NCBI GenBank assembly: GCA_018268835.1
Contig: JAFDVU010000064.1
Span: 1 to 34,472, forward strand
Direction: 5' to 3'
DNA from: Acidobacteriota bacterium
GTDB lineage: Bacteria > Acidobacteriota > Terriglobia > Bryobacterales > Bryobacteraceae
Length of the DNA stretch: 34,472 nt
The position numbers and the translations under genes are program-made. Positions 15,798 through 25,034 of the stretch are shown piece after piece; within the stretch, counting starts at the first letter, position 1, and each line of letters begins with the position of its first letter. The notes under the pieces were generated by a model. That model worked only from the letters and a program-made list of their open reading frames with translations. It did no database searches and was not told the origin of the DNA.

Positions 15798-17923
15798 TTT
15801 CTTAAGTGGGGGTTCACTCCCCGCGGTTCACCGACCACCGCCACCGTCTTCGCCTGCCGCGGTCCCGTGGCGCGCCAGAAGGTCGCCACCAGGTACCAAA
15901 GCGACCGCAGCATCCGGTCCGTCGCGTATTGCTGCTCCGCCCAACTGTTCTCGCCGCAGAACATGAGTTCCACCAGTTGCCGCGTGAGGCTCTCATCGGG
16001 CTGTTCGAACTGGTACGCCGCCTCCATTGTGGTGTCTCCGCTTAAGTCGCACCACACCAGGCGTGCGACGGCTTCCGCCTCGACGCCGAAGTCTCCGCTG
16101 ATCCGGATCCGACACTCCCGCGGCGGCTGCTCCCCTCGCCCCAATTCGATACGAACACCGCTCTCGCTGAGGTCCGAGGTGCGGCACCGCATTACCCGAT
16201 CGCCGAAGGAGACTGCGCACGGCCAGGAGCGTTTCACGCGCGGAGTTCGGCGCTGCTGCGGCTGCTCCAGTCCCACACAGGTCGCCGCCACTAGGGTGAA
16301 CAGGTTCGCGACCGCCCAGAAACTGTTGAGCAGGATCGCGTCGAGTTCCGCCGGATCGCCGGCGCCGCGCGTATACCAGTAGATGCGCAACGGGAACGCA
16401 ATGGTCATCGCGGCCAAGGTCAAAACCAGCAGCGCCACGGTTCCGCGGCTGGTTCGCAGGTCGAAATAGGACTCGTCCAGGCTGGCTCCCTTGTCGGTCA
16501 CATTGAACTTGCCAAGCCGCGGATTGAGCATCGCCATCAGGGTGACACCCGCGGTGTAAGGTGCGATGGACACCTCATACACGCCGGCCCAGAAGGAGTG
16601 CCGGAACCGCCTGCTGATGATCGAGTTGGCAATGGTGCACAACCCGATGTGGGGCAAGATGTACGCGATTACCGCCAGGCTGTCCGCGCGGATCGGGTGC
16701 AGCCCGAAATAGAGATACAAGAGCGGTGCCAGCATCAGGACCAGGCGCGGAATCCCGAAGAAGAAGTGGAGCATCGCGTTGAAGTAATTCAGCCGCTGTG
16801 GCAGGCTCAGGCCCTTTTTGAACAGGGGGCAATCGAGGCGGAGAATCTGCGCCATGCCGCGCGCCCAGCGCATCCGCTGCTGTACATGGGCCGCGAAGGT
16901 TTCGGTGGCCAGGCCGGCCGCCATCGGCATCGGCAGGTACACGGAATCGAAGCCCCGTGCGTGGAGTTCCATCGCGGTGTGAGCGTCCTCGGTCACGGTC
17001 CGGGTGAGGATGCCCCCGATCGATTCCACCGCGGAACGGCGCAGCACGGCGCACGATCCGCAGAAGAACGCTGAGTTCCAGAAGTCGTTGCCGCACTGGA
17101 CGACGTGATAGAAAAAGTGCTGCTCGGGAGCGATGCGTCCGGTGAGTCGCAGGTTGCGTTCAAAGGGATCGGGATTATAGAAGTGCTGCGCGGTCTGCAC
17201 CAGCGCCACCCGAGGGTCCTCGAAGAAGCCCGTGGTGCTTCGCAGAAAGCTGCGCACGGGCACGTGGTCGGCGTCGAAGATCGCGATCAGTTCACCCGAG
17301 GTCAGCTTCATTGCGTGGTTCAGATTGCCGGCCTTGGCACCGCGGTTATCCGGACGTGTAAGGTAGTGGCCACCCACGCGCCGAACCACCTCCTCGATCG
17401 CGGGCCGGCGCCCGTCGTCAAGCACGTACACTTCCTTCTCCGGGTAGTCGAGGGCCAGCGCGCCGATCAGCGTCCGCCGCACGATATCCGCAGGCTCGTT
17501 GTACGTGGGGATGTAGACGTCCACGCGCGGCGTGCGCCTCAGCGGCGGCACAGTGCGTTCGGCCGTCTCGATCGTCTGGAAGTACCCTAGGAACAGGATG
17601 GCAATCCCGTAGATCTCGGCGGCCAGCAATATCGCGGAAACCGCCGCGTTCACGGCTGTGTCCCCGTTCAGCGTCGAACTGACACGCCAGTAGAGATAGC
17701 GCACCGACGCGAAGCAACTCAGGAAAATGATCGCCGGGCGCAGGACGCGGCTATAACTGGCGGCCGCGGCCAGGCCGATCATGGTGAGTCCGGCGATTGC
17801 CTGCTGCGACGGCGCGAGCGGCACCACAATCGCCGAGTACACCAGGGGCAATGCGAAGACCAGCAGCACCGCGATGCCGATCATCCACTGCCGGGAACGG
17901 TTAGCGCGTCGATGTGGCAGCAC
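15776..17923 (-). CDS. bcsA: Cellulose synthase catalytic subunit BcsA with PilZ domain
   Basis: A 715-residue UDP-glucose-dependent inner-membrane glucosyltransferase (GT2). Membrane helices flank the catalytic domain, about 130-370. Catalytic and binding motifs are all present: D169-D170-G, D217-A-D219, FFCGS (286-290), T311-E-D313 and Q349-R-M-R352-W353. The C-terminal PilZ domain has the RxxxR pair R558/R562 and D584-LSES-G589, so activation by cyclic di-GMP is predicted. It starts with GTG at 17923, with GGGGAG upstream. An in-frame ATG 13 codons on is possible. It lies 18 bases after the barrel gene and overlaps bcsZ by 22 bases, so it belongs to one operon with them. Confidence 0.96.
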   Translation of the reverse strand: MLPHRRANRSRQWMIGIAVLLVFALPLVYSAIVVPLAPSQQAIAGLTMIGLAAAASYSRVLRPAIIFLSCFASVRYLYWRVSSTLNGDTAVNAAVSAILLAAEIYGIAILFLGYFQTIETAERTVPPLRRTPRVDVYIPTYNEPADIVRRTLIGALALDYPEKEVYVLDDGRRPAIEEVVRRVGGHYLTRPDNRGAKAGNLNHAMKLTSGELIAIFDADHVPVRSFLRSTTGFFEDPRVALVQTAQHFYNPDPFERNLRLTGRIAPEQHFFYHVVQCGNDFWNSAFFCGSCAVLRRSAVESIGGILTRTVTEDAHTAMELHARGFDSVYLPMPMAAGLATETFAAHVQQRMRWARGMAQILRLDCPLFKKGLSLPQRLNYFNAMLHFFFGIPRLVLMLAPLLYLYFGLHPIRADSLAVIAYILPHIGLCTIANSIISRRFRHSFWAGVYEVSIAPYTAGVTLMAMLNPRLGKFNVTDKGASLDESYFDLRTSRGTVALLVLTLAAMTIAFPLRIYWYTRGAGDPAELDAILLNSFWAVANLFTLVAATCVGLEQPQQRRTPRVKRSWPCAVSFGDRVMRCRTSDLSESGVRIELGRGEQPPRECRIRISGDFGVEAEAVARLVWCDLSGDTTMEAAYQFEQPDESLTRQLVELMFCGENSWAEQQYATDRMLRSLWYLVATFWRATGPRQAKTVAVVGEPRGVNPHLRKWMAAFK

Positions 17924-17941
17924 GTCTCCCCGCCGCTCCCG

Positions 17942-19147
17942 CTAAAGTTTCACCGTCAGCCGGACGAACAACGTCTGCTGTACGAAGGGCCCGAAGTTAT
18001 CCAGCACGTAGGTGATTGGCAGCGAGAAGCGGTCGTTCAATCGGAGCGTGACCGATCCGAATACGCCTGCCGCCTTGTGATTGGTGGCGCCGGTAAAGTC
18101 CTGGTATCCGGCAAATCCCGAAAGATGGTACTCCACGCCCGGGCTCGCCTTGCCCTGCACCTCCACGCGGCCCACGTGACTGAGGAAGTCCGGCGGGCTG
18201 AAGTAGCCACCAAGCCCGGGGTTGCCAGGCGTCGCAAGCGGCGAAACGCCGTCGCCTCCGATGACCGCGACGGGCAAACCGCCCGGGCCGAGCAGCGACG
18301 CGCCGCCGTAACCGAGCAGGTTCTTATCGAAGGCGAGGTAGTCCATGTTATAGCTCAAGCGGAGCAGGCTCACCTGGGAGTCGGGCGGCGCGGAGACAAC
18401 GTTCACTCCGGCGCCTCCGTCAGCCACGCGAAAGGCATTGGATTCGATGTGCTGGCCGGTGCGCTGTCCTCCGCCGCCCTCGCCGAAGAGATCCAGCCAG
18501 TGGGTGATCTTGAGCACGCCGCCGCCCACAAAGCGGTTGTCCATCACCTCACCGACGATCTGATTGGCAAACGGGCCGGTGCCCGGCTGAACGCCCGCCG
18601 CCGAGAGCAACGACTCTTCCACATTGGTGCGGCTCCCGGTGAAGTGGAGTTCACTGCCGCCTTCGATCTTATAGCGCACGGTGCCCATCGCGTTCACCGT
18701 GGTGCCGCCATTGCTGAATCGCGATCCGCCGCCTTCGAACTGCAGATCGACCGCGTCTGAAAGCGATGTGCGGATTCCCCCGGTGAGGTTGAATCCCTGT
18801 TCGTCTAACACGCGACCCGTGGTGAGGAACGAAGTTCCCGTACCTCTCACGTAGAGCACGGTTCCGCCCTGGACACGGTAGTTCACCTGCCCACCGTAGC
18901 GCAGGAGATCAAGCCGGTTATTCAGATCACCGGTCTCGTGGTGATAGTTGAAGATGCCTTCGACGCTCGAGGTGCTGGAATCGGAAATCTCCTGCTTGAG
19001 CGCATCGATGTCCTGCGAGGTAACCGGCCGGTCGCTTCCCGATTGATCTGTAGCCGCGTTCGAATCGGAACTGGATGCGAGCAGTGCGGGCAGCGATGCA
19101 GCGGCCACCGCAATCGTGAGGATGGAGTGTATCAGGTGCTTGTGCAT
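17942..19147 (-). CDS. Outer-membrane barrel equivalent to the BcsC C-terminal domain
   Basis: A 401-residue exported protein with a signal peptide (about 1-25). A short polar region with a predicted helix (SQDIDALKQEI) follows, then about 330 residues of alternating amphipathic beta-strands rich in glycine and aromatic residues, ending in QQTLFVRLTVKL. This matches the beta-barrel of BcsC, which exports cellulose through the outer membrane, but without its TPR part. The start at 19147 has AAGGA 8 bases upstream. It lies between the TPR gene (28-base gap) and bcsA (18-base gap). The barrel fold is visible from the strand pattern; its role as the cellulose pore is inferred from position. Confidence 0.8.
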   Translation of the reverse strand: MHKHLIHSILTIAVAAASLPALLASSSDSNAATDQSGSDRPVTSQDIDALKQEISDSSTSSVEGIFNYHHETGDLNNRLDLLRYGGQVNYRVQGGTVLYVRGTGTSFLTTGRVLDEQGFNLTGGIRTSLSDAVDLQFEGGGSRFSNGGTTVNAMGTVRYKIEGGSELHFTGSRTNVEESLLSAAGVQPGTGPFANQIVGEVMDNRFVGGGVLKITHWLDLFGEGGGGQRTGQHIESNAFRVADGGAGVNVVSAPPDSQVSLLRLSYNMDYLAFDKNLLGYGGASLLGPGGLPVAVIGGDGVSPLATPGNPGLGGYFSPPDFLSHVGRVEVQGKASPGVEYHLSGFAGYQDFTGATNHKAAGVFGSVTLRLNDRFSLPITYVLDNFGPFVQQTLFVRLTVKL

Positions 19148-19175
19148 GGGTGTGTCCTTTCAATCGGCCGGCGGC

Positions 19176-20450
19176 TCATTGGGAAGTCTCCACCTGGCGC
19201 AAGAGAGCGCGCGCCTGGTCATCCCGGCCCAATCGGTGCATGAGTTTTGCCAGTTCGAACGTTTCGCGGGGAGTGGGTCTGCGGCGCTGCAACTCCTCCA
19301 GCACGGGAAGTGCCTCCTTGTACTTTCCCGCCCCGGACAGCGCTCCGGCATAGCCGGCCAGCAGGCGGTCGTCGCGCAGCCCCTGCTGGTACGCGGAGCC
19401 GTAGAACCGCGCGGCCTTCTTGTAGTCGCGCTTTTCGAGCAGCGCATCCGCATATTCGCGGACTACGGCGGCGTTTCCCTGGAAAGCCGGCAGCGCACGC
19501 TCGTACTCCTTGCATGCGCGCTTCAGATCACCCGAGCCCTTTACCGCCCGCGCCAGTGCGAGTCCGGCTTCGCCATTCGACGGCATCGCGTCTCGCGCCC
19601 GCTCGAGGGGACCCACGGCCTCGGCGTAGTTCTTTGCCGCCAGCAGTGCCCATCCGTATTGCAGGTTCAGCTTCGGATCGGCGGGCGATTTCGCCAACAG
19701 GCTGCGATACAACGGCAGTGCGCCGGACCAATCCTTGCGGGCCGCGTACAGATCGGCCAACTCCAGGGAGAGTTCCCTGTCGCCCGGGCTGCCGGCGAGC
19801 AACCCGCGGATTTCCGCTTCGGCCTCGGTGTTGCGGCCCGCACGTGCGAGGGCGAACGCATAGTCACGCCGGTCGCTCGCTGTCATCAGCGGTGCGACAC
19901 CCGGGCGCTGGAACATGCCCACAGCCTGTTCCGCCTTCCCCTCCCAACTCAGCACGCGAGCCAACTCACGCGACGCCTCGAGATCGTCCGGCCGCAGAGT
20001 CAGGTACTCGCGGTAGTGCGCCTCAGCCTGCGGCCAGGCGCCGGACTCGGTTGCCTCGATGCGCGCCAGCGAAATCATCGCGTTCGTGTTTTTCGGACTC
20101 AGTTTCAGCGTTCGTTTGTACTCCTCCAACGCGATCGCCTGGCGCCCGGCCCGGTACTCCCCGGCCGCCAGCCCGAGTTGTGCGTCCACATACCGCGGAT
20201 TGAGGGCAAGAGCCTCGCGATAATTCACCAGTGCCTGTTCCACCTTGTTCTTGTTCAGATAGTCGTTCGCGACAGTGGTGAGTTGCTGCCACTGCGGCGG
20301 ACCCGCTTGAGCCGGAGGGTTCAGCGCGGGAGCCGGCACCCTCTGCGCGCCGAACCGCAGGTATCCGGCGATCACGTAGCTCGAGAGCACGACGATGCCG
20401 CACAACAGCAGCAGCCGGCCCAGTCTTCTGCGGAACAGTTCGATACGCAT
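19176..20450 (-). CDS. Membrane-anchored TPR protein equivalent to the BcsC N-terminal part
   Basis: A 424-residue protein with a basic N-terminus, one membrane helix (about 11-29, RLLLLCGIVVLSSYVIAGYL) and then roughly nine to ten TPR-like helix pairs. Examples are EQALVNYREALALNPRYVDA, AIALEEYKRTLKLSPKNTNA and SGALPLYRSLLAKSPADPKL. TPR arrays in BcsC contact the periplasmic cellulose machinery and peptidoglycan. Here the array is a separate gene, apparently held in the inner membrane because no clear cleavage site follows the helix. The ATG at 20450 was chosen; a TTG at 20507 would add 19 residues. It is the first gene of the - strand cellulose operon. Confidence 0.85.
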   Translation of the reverse strand: MRIELFRRRLGRLLLLCGIVVLSSYVIAGYLRFGAQRVPAPALNPPAQAGPPQWQQLTTVANDYLNKNKVEQALVNYREALALNPRYVDAQLGLAAGEYRAGRQAIALEEYKRTLKLSPKNTNAMISLARIEATESGAWPQAEAHYREYLTLRPDDLEASRELARVLSWEGKAEQAVGMFQRPGVAPLMTASDRRDYAFALARAGRNTEAEAEIRGLLAGSPGDRELSLELADLYAARKDWSGALPLYRSLLAKSPADPKLNLQYGWALLAAKNYAEAVGPLERARDAMPSNGEAGLALARAVKGSGDLKRACKEYERALPAFQGNAAVVREYADALLEKRDYKKAARFYGSAYQQGLRDDRLLAGYAGALSGAGKYKEALPVLEELQRRRPTPRETFELAKLMHRLGRDDQARALLRQVETSQ

Positions 20451-20563
20451 CAGCGGAACATTAAGAGCGCGGATTACCCTTGTACTGCGTAGCACGGACC
20501 CTGCCAATCACGCGGAGCGCACCTTTCCGCGCGGACGCGCCGCGCGAGTTGTAGTTTCCCGCA

Positions 20564-20580
20564 CGTTGCGCCGCGCAACG
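20564..20580. promoter_or_regulatory. Perfect 17-bp palindrome upstream of cellulose operon
   Basis: CGTTGCGC (20564-20571) and GCGCAACG (20573-20580) are perfect 8-base arms around a single base. The site lies in the divergent region between the TPR gene start (20450) and the thioredoxin-fold gene start (20661). Its symmetry and place suggest a dimeric regulator site controlling one or both genes. The regulator is unknown. Confidence 0.4.
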
Positions 20581-20660
20581 GTGTCATTTCTACCGCGCAC
20601 ATCTTACTCACGCCGCCGCGCCAATCCCTGTAACATGAAGATCTGCCCGGAGGGAAGACC

Positions 20661-21827
<1,167 letters not shown>

Positions 21828-21839
21828 TGCTTCCCGGTT

Positions 21840-22481
21840 CTAAGGATTCGCCACCGGGAAGTTCCAGCCGCGGCGGATCGCGATCGTGCGCAGGGCGAAG
21901 CACAGCAGCGCGCCTGCGACCGCCGTGGGCGCCGCCGGCAGATGCAGCCGGTCGCCGGCCACCACAACCGTAGAGGCGGCCAGCGCCGCGACCGCGTAGA
22001 CATCGGCGCGCAGCACGGCGGGGACATCCGACACGAGCACATCGCGCACCAGGCCGCCGCCGATTCCGGTGAGCATGCCGAGCAGCGCCGCCGCCACCGG
22101 ACCGAGATGATAGGCGAGTGCCTTCCCCGCCCCGGCCACCGCGAACAGGCCGAGTCCGGCGGCGTCGAAGACCAGCACCGGATGCTTAAGGCGGTTCACC
22201 GCGGCGAACCAGCGGAACGTGATCAGCCCGGCGGCGATGGATGCCGCAAGGTAGCGCCAGTCCTGGATCGCGGCGGGCGGAGTGGCTCCGATCAACACGT
22301 CGCGGGTGATGCCGCCTGCGGTCGCGGCAGCGAAGGAGAGCACCAGGACACCGAAGAGATCGAGGCGGTGCCGTACGCCCGCCACCGCGCCGCTGATGGC
22401 GAACACGAAGGTGCCGGCGAGGTCGAATGTCTGCAGCAGGGCACCGAGCAGAATCTTCTGGTCGACCGGAATCGGAATCAT
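21840..22481 (-). CDS. TRIC-type trimeric intracellular cation channel (UPF0126)
   Basis: A 213-residue inner-membrane protein with seven predicted helices arranged as two similar halves. Each half carries the family glycine motif, TAGGITRDVL and GIGGGLVRDVL, which lines the pore in bacterial TRIC channels for potassium or other monovalent cations. Length is normal for the family. The ATG at 22481 lies 10 bases after the stop of the hydrolase gene, so it is probably in the same transcript, although no functional link is obvious. Confidence 0.92.
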   Translation of the reverse strand: MIPIPVDQKILLGALLQTFDLAGTFVFAISGAVAGVRHRLDLFGVLVLSFAAATAGGITRDVLIGATPPAAIQDWRYLAASIAAGLITFRWFAAVNRLKHPVLVFDAAGLGLFAVAGAGKALAYHLGPVAAALLGMLTGIGGGLVRDVLVSDVPAVLRADVYAVAALAASTVVVAGDRLHLPAAPTAVAGALLCFALRTIAIRRGWNFPVANP

Positions 22482-22491
22482 GGGATCGTCC

Positions 22492-24111
22492 TCACGGCAG
22501 GGTCACCACACCGGTGGCCCGCAGCCGGACTGCGTCGCCGGCGGGCAGTTTCCAGTCGCGATCGAAGCGCCCCTCGGCAAGCACGTTGGCGATCCCGCCG
22601 CGGAACAGTATGTAATCGCCGAAGGTGCTGAGCAGGCGGTACTGCGCGGGAGCGAAGCGGTAGCCGCCGCGATTGGCGTCGTCGGCGCCGGTCCACCACG
22701 GCAGGCCCGCGCTGACCACCACGTAGCGGCCGTTTACGGGCGCGATGAAGGTCATCCCGTAGTCGGCCGCTCCCGGGTTCAGTTCCATCGGGAGGTTCGC
22801 GGCAAAGCGCGCGATCAGGGTATTGGTACCGCGGTTGCCGAACAACACCAGGTTGGCGCCGGCGATCTCGCCGTCGGTCACGTCGCGATCGGCGCGGATC
22901 TCCGCATGCAGATTGACCCGCGCACGCAGGCTGTTCCACACCGCGCCGGATTCCACCATGGCGCGGCGGCGTGCCGTTTCCCGTTCGCCGGGATGGTCCG
23001 CCGTGCCGTACACCCAGATGGAGCGCGCGCGAAACGCATCCACGATGGGGCCTTCGAGTCCCGCGCGCTTGCCCCCGGCGGCGCGGACGCCTTGCGTCCA
23101 GCGTGCGCCGGTCTTCACGAAGGAGAGGGGAGCGCCCGCGCGCAAGCGCACGGTTTCTCCATCCACCTCGACTGTGCGCGCCGCGGTGCTGAGGGTGAAC
23201 GCGTCCAGATTTCGGGTGGTGACTTTGATCGCGGCGCCGTCGCGCGCGGCTTCCACGGTGGCCGGAATTCCCGGGGTGAGGCCGTCGACCCGCACCCAGT
23301 AGGCGCCCGGATAGCGGTAGGATTCGGTGGTGAAGCGCACGCGGCCGGGGTCGCGGACGCGGCGTCGCGCGGCGAACCAGTCCATGAGCGCGGTCCCGCG
23401 ATAGGCGAAGTCCCAGGCGTTGTGACGCGCGCCGGGGTACTCCACATAATCCACCGGCACTCCGAGTTCGAGCAGGCGCTTCTGCCACTGGCGCGAGGAT
23501 TCCACCGGCACCAGCGGATCCTGCTCGCCGTGGAACAGGCGGATCGGGAGGTGGAGGGCGTTGCCCGCGAGGGGCCCGCTGCCGGGGATAACCGCGGCGC
23601 ACAGCGGCGCCACCGCCGCCCATACGTCGGGGCGGGTCAGCGCCATCCAAAGCGCGCCGCCGCCGCCCATGGAGGCGCCGGTCAGGTAAACGCGGTCCGG
23701 GTCGACGGAGTAGTGGCGCTGCACGTCGGCCAGCGTGTCATACACGTCCTGCTCGGCGACGCCCTGGTAGCCCATGTTGCCGCGCGCGGTGGGGCAGGCG
23801 ATGACAAACTCGATGTCGGGAAGCACCGGCAGGGTTGTGAGCACCTGAAGGGTGGTCTCGCCGTAGCGGGCCGGAAGCCCGAAGATGTGCTTCAACTCGG
23901 CGATGTGGTTGGAGTCTTCCTCGTGCAGGGCTAGAATCAGGGGATACCGGCGCGCGGGATCGTAGGAGCGCGGGGTATAGACGGCGTACTCCTGTTCGGT
24001 GCCGTCGGCCGTGGAGCGAAAGGTGGCCAGCCGGGGTCCGCCGCGAGGGGGTTGCGCGAAGGCAGCGACCGCGATCGCACAGACCAGGCTTGCGTACCAC
24101 ACCCTACGCAT
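22492..24111 (-). CDS. Exported alpha/beta hydrolase with large C-terminal region
   Basis: A 539-residue exported enzyme. After a signal peptide (about 1-19), residues 40-240 form a prolyl-oligopeptidase/esterase-like alpha/beta hydrolase. The nucleophile is S147 in TGASMGGGG, with a likely acid D198 in HGEQDPLVP and histidine H230 in GARHNAWD. The C-terminal 290 residues contain beta-rich segments and an IVDAFRARSIWVYGT segment, similar to the extension in exported peptidases and depolymerases of soil bacteria. The likely reaction is hydrolysis of an ester or peptide bond in an extracellular substrate. The exact substrate is unknown. It is the first gene of a two-gene unit with the TRIC channel. 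Confidence 0.88.
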   Translation of the reverse strand: MRRVWYASLVCAIAVAAFAQPPRGGPRLATFRSTADGTEQEYAVYTPRSYDPARRYPLILALHEEDSNHIAELKHIFGLPARYGETTLQVLTTLPVLPDIEFVIACPTARGNMGYQGVAEQDVYDTLADVQRHYSVDPDRVYLTGASMGGGGALWMALTRPDVWAAVAPLCAAVIPGSGPLAGNALHLPIRLFHGEQDPLVPVESSRQWQKRLLELGVPVDYVEYPGARHNAWDFAYRGTALMDWFAARRRVRDPGRVRFTTESYRYPGAYWVRVDGLTPGIPATVEAARDGAAIKVTTRNLDAFTLSTAARTVEVDGETVRLRAGAPLSFVKTGARWTQGVRAAGGKRAGLEGPIVDAFRARSIWVYGTADHPGERETARRRAMVESGAVWNSLRARVNLHAEIRADRDVTDGEIAGANLVLFGNRGTNTLIARFAANLPMELNPGAADYGMTFIAPVNGRYVVVSAGLPWWTGADDANRGGYRFAPAQYRLLSTFGDYILFRGGIANVLAEGRFDRDWKLPAGDAVRLRATGVVTLP

Positions 24112-24235
24112 GGGCCTCCGGGGCGTTCGGTTCTGGCGGATCGAGGTTCATCGCGCTTCTTCCAGACTACCGCCGTGGAGCCGCGTTCGAAGGGGACTGT
24201 CCTCGCGCCGCGCCGACGTGAGTGGGGAGCGTTGA

Positions 24236-24247
24236 TAACCATGGTTA
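24236..24247. promoter_or_regulatory. 12-bp perfect palindrome in divergent region
   Basis: TAACCATGGTTA is perfectly symmetric. It lies in the 212-base region between the hydrolase start (24111) and the small gene at 24324. It could be an operator, but the short length makes chance occurrence possible. Confidence 0.25.
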
Positions 24248-24323
24248 GCCGGCCGGTACCGTCGTAGTACGCAATCTCCCTGGGCAGGACAGCCGCACTA
24301 GTTTTAAATAGCTGAGAAGACGT

Positions 24324-24518
24324 ATGAACCCACACACCATCCCGTACTTCGCAGGCACACTATTCCTCGCGCTGGTGTTTCTCTCCAAGTGGAAGGGCCG
24401 GCACGATTCGTCGGCGCGTATGAACCGGGGACTCGACTCCTATCTCTCCGGCCGGCAGAGCCCCGAATTGGGGCCGCGCCGGACCATCCTGAAGCGGCTG
24501 GACCAGAGACGCGGATGA
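24324..24518 (+). CDS. Small single-helix membrane protein, hypothetical
   Basis: A 64-residue reading frame with a hydrophobic segment at about 7-21 (PYFAGTLFLALVFLS) and a basic, polar tail. GAGAAG lies a few bases before the ATG, a usable ribosome site. I do not recognise it. The convergent DUF2934 gene ends 23 bases away. It is short, so a chance open frame cannot be excluded. Confidence 0.42.
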   Translation: MNPHTIPYFAGTLFLALVFLSKWKGRHDSSARMNRGLDSYLSGRQSPELGPRRTILKRLDQRRG

Positions 24519-24540
24519 TGGCAAACACGCCGCGCCGCGA

Positions 24541-24759
24541 TCAGGCGCCCTGGTGGGAACGCTCCCACTCCCGCTCGGCGCGCAACCAGTCCTCCTCGGC
24601 GCTGCCGCCCCGGCGCCCGCGGGCGTCCCAGTAGGAATACGCGAGGAGAGCGATCTCCTCGCGCCGCCGGGCAGATCTTTCCTCGGAATTTTCAGGCTTG
24701 CCGTCGTTCCACTGCCGTCGAAACCTCGGGGTGTGACTCTTTCCGCAAAAATGGGGCAT
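24541..24759 (-). CDS. DUF2934 domain protein
   Basis: A 72-residue protein. Its C-terminal half (RRREEIALLAYSYWDARGRR and EEDWLRAEREWE) matches the DUF2934 pattern of an AYxxWxxRG helix followed by a DWLRAERE helix, a domain common in Acidobacteria and Proteobacteria with no known function. The N-terminal 30 residues are polar. The ATG at 24759 is the longest start and has no clear ribosome site, so the true start could be internal. It is downstream of the tad genes on the same strand but 144 bases beyond the small peptide gene, with GC-rich repeats between. Confidence 0.75.
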   Translation of the reverse strand: MPHFCGKSHTPRFRRQWNDGKPENSEERSARRREEIALLAYSYWDARGRRGGSAEEDWLRAEREWERSHQGA

Positions 24760-24810
24760 CGGTGTTTTGGCGAGAATTATCGTTATACCAAACCGCGCGT
24801 CCCCGAAACT

Positions 24811-24838
24811 ACCCCGGCCGGTTCACCCCGGCCGGTTC
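24811..24838. repeat. Perfect tandem duplication of a 14-bp unit
   Basis: ACCCCGGCCGGTTC occurs at 24811-24824 and again, immediately, at 24825-24838. A further CTCCCCCGCGG pair lies at 24870-24880 and 24890-24900. The block sits between the DUF2934 gene and the end of the tad-linked genes and contains no gene. Confidence 0.7.
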
Positions 24839-24903
24839 CCAGGTCCGCGGACGCGGCGGCGGGCACGGTCTCCCCCGCGGCCCACCGCTCTCCCCCGCGG
24901 GCG

Positions 24904-25005
24904 TTATTCCTCCTTGTGGCTCCTACGCCGCATGAAAATCACGGCGCCGAACAGAACCGCAATCACCGCGCAAACCAAACGAACCGTCATCGAATCCATA
25001 GTCAT
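24904..25005 (-). CDS. 33-residue single-helix membrane peptide, tad-linked
   Basis: The sequence reads MTMDSMTVRLVCAV, followed by a hydrophobic helix (about 8-25) and a basic tail RRRSHKEE, then TAA. An AAAGGA ribosome site lies 2-7 bases before the ATG at 25005, a strong signal for such a short frame. It begins 29 bases after tadC on the same strand and is probably in the same transcript. It has no processing motif of a Flp pilin (no G/E-type cleavage site), so it is not an obvious pilin. Function is unknown. Confidence 0.55.
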   Translation of the reverse strand: MTMDSMTVRLVCAVIAVLFGAVIFMRRRSHKEE

Positions 25006-25034
25006 GGTCCTTTCTGAAGTGTCTTATCGGCGAA

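Noticed and set aside
19148..19175. Split of BcsC caused by a frameshift or sequencing error
   Set aside because: The barrel gene has its own ribosome site and signal peptide, and the TPR gene ends cleanly, so two real genes are more likely.
22282..23934. 550-residue + strand frame opposite the hydrolase, and a 390-residue - strand frame at 22478-23650
   Set aside because: Both overlap the hydrolase gene, whose signal peptide and Ser-Asp-His triad are intact. The competing frames have only low-complexity Arg-rich sequence.
24515..24634. + strand frame starting ATGATGGCA at 24515
   Set aside because: It is antisense to the DUF2934 gene, which has recognisable domain sequence.
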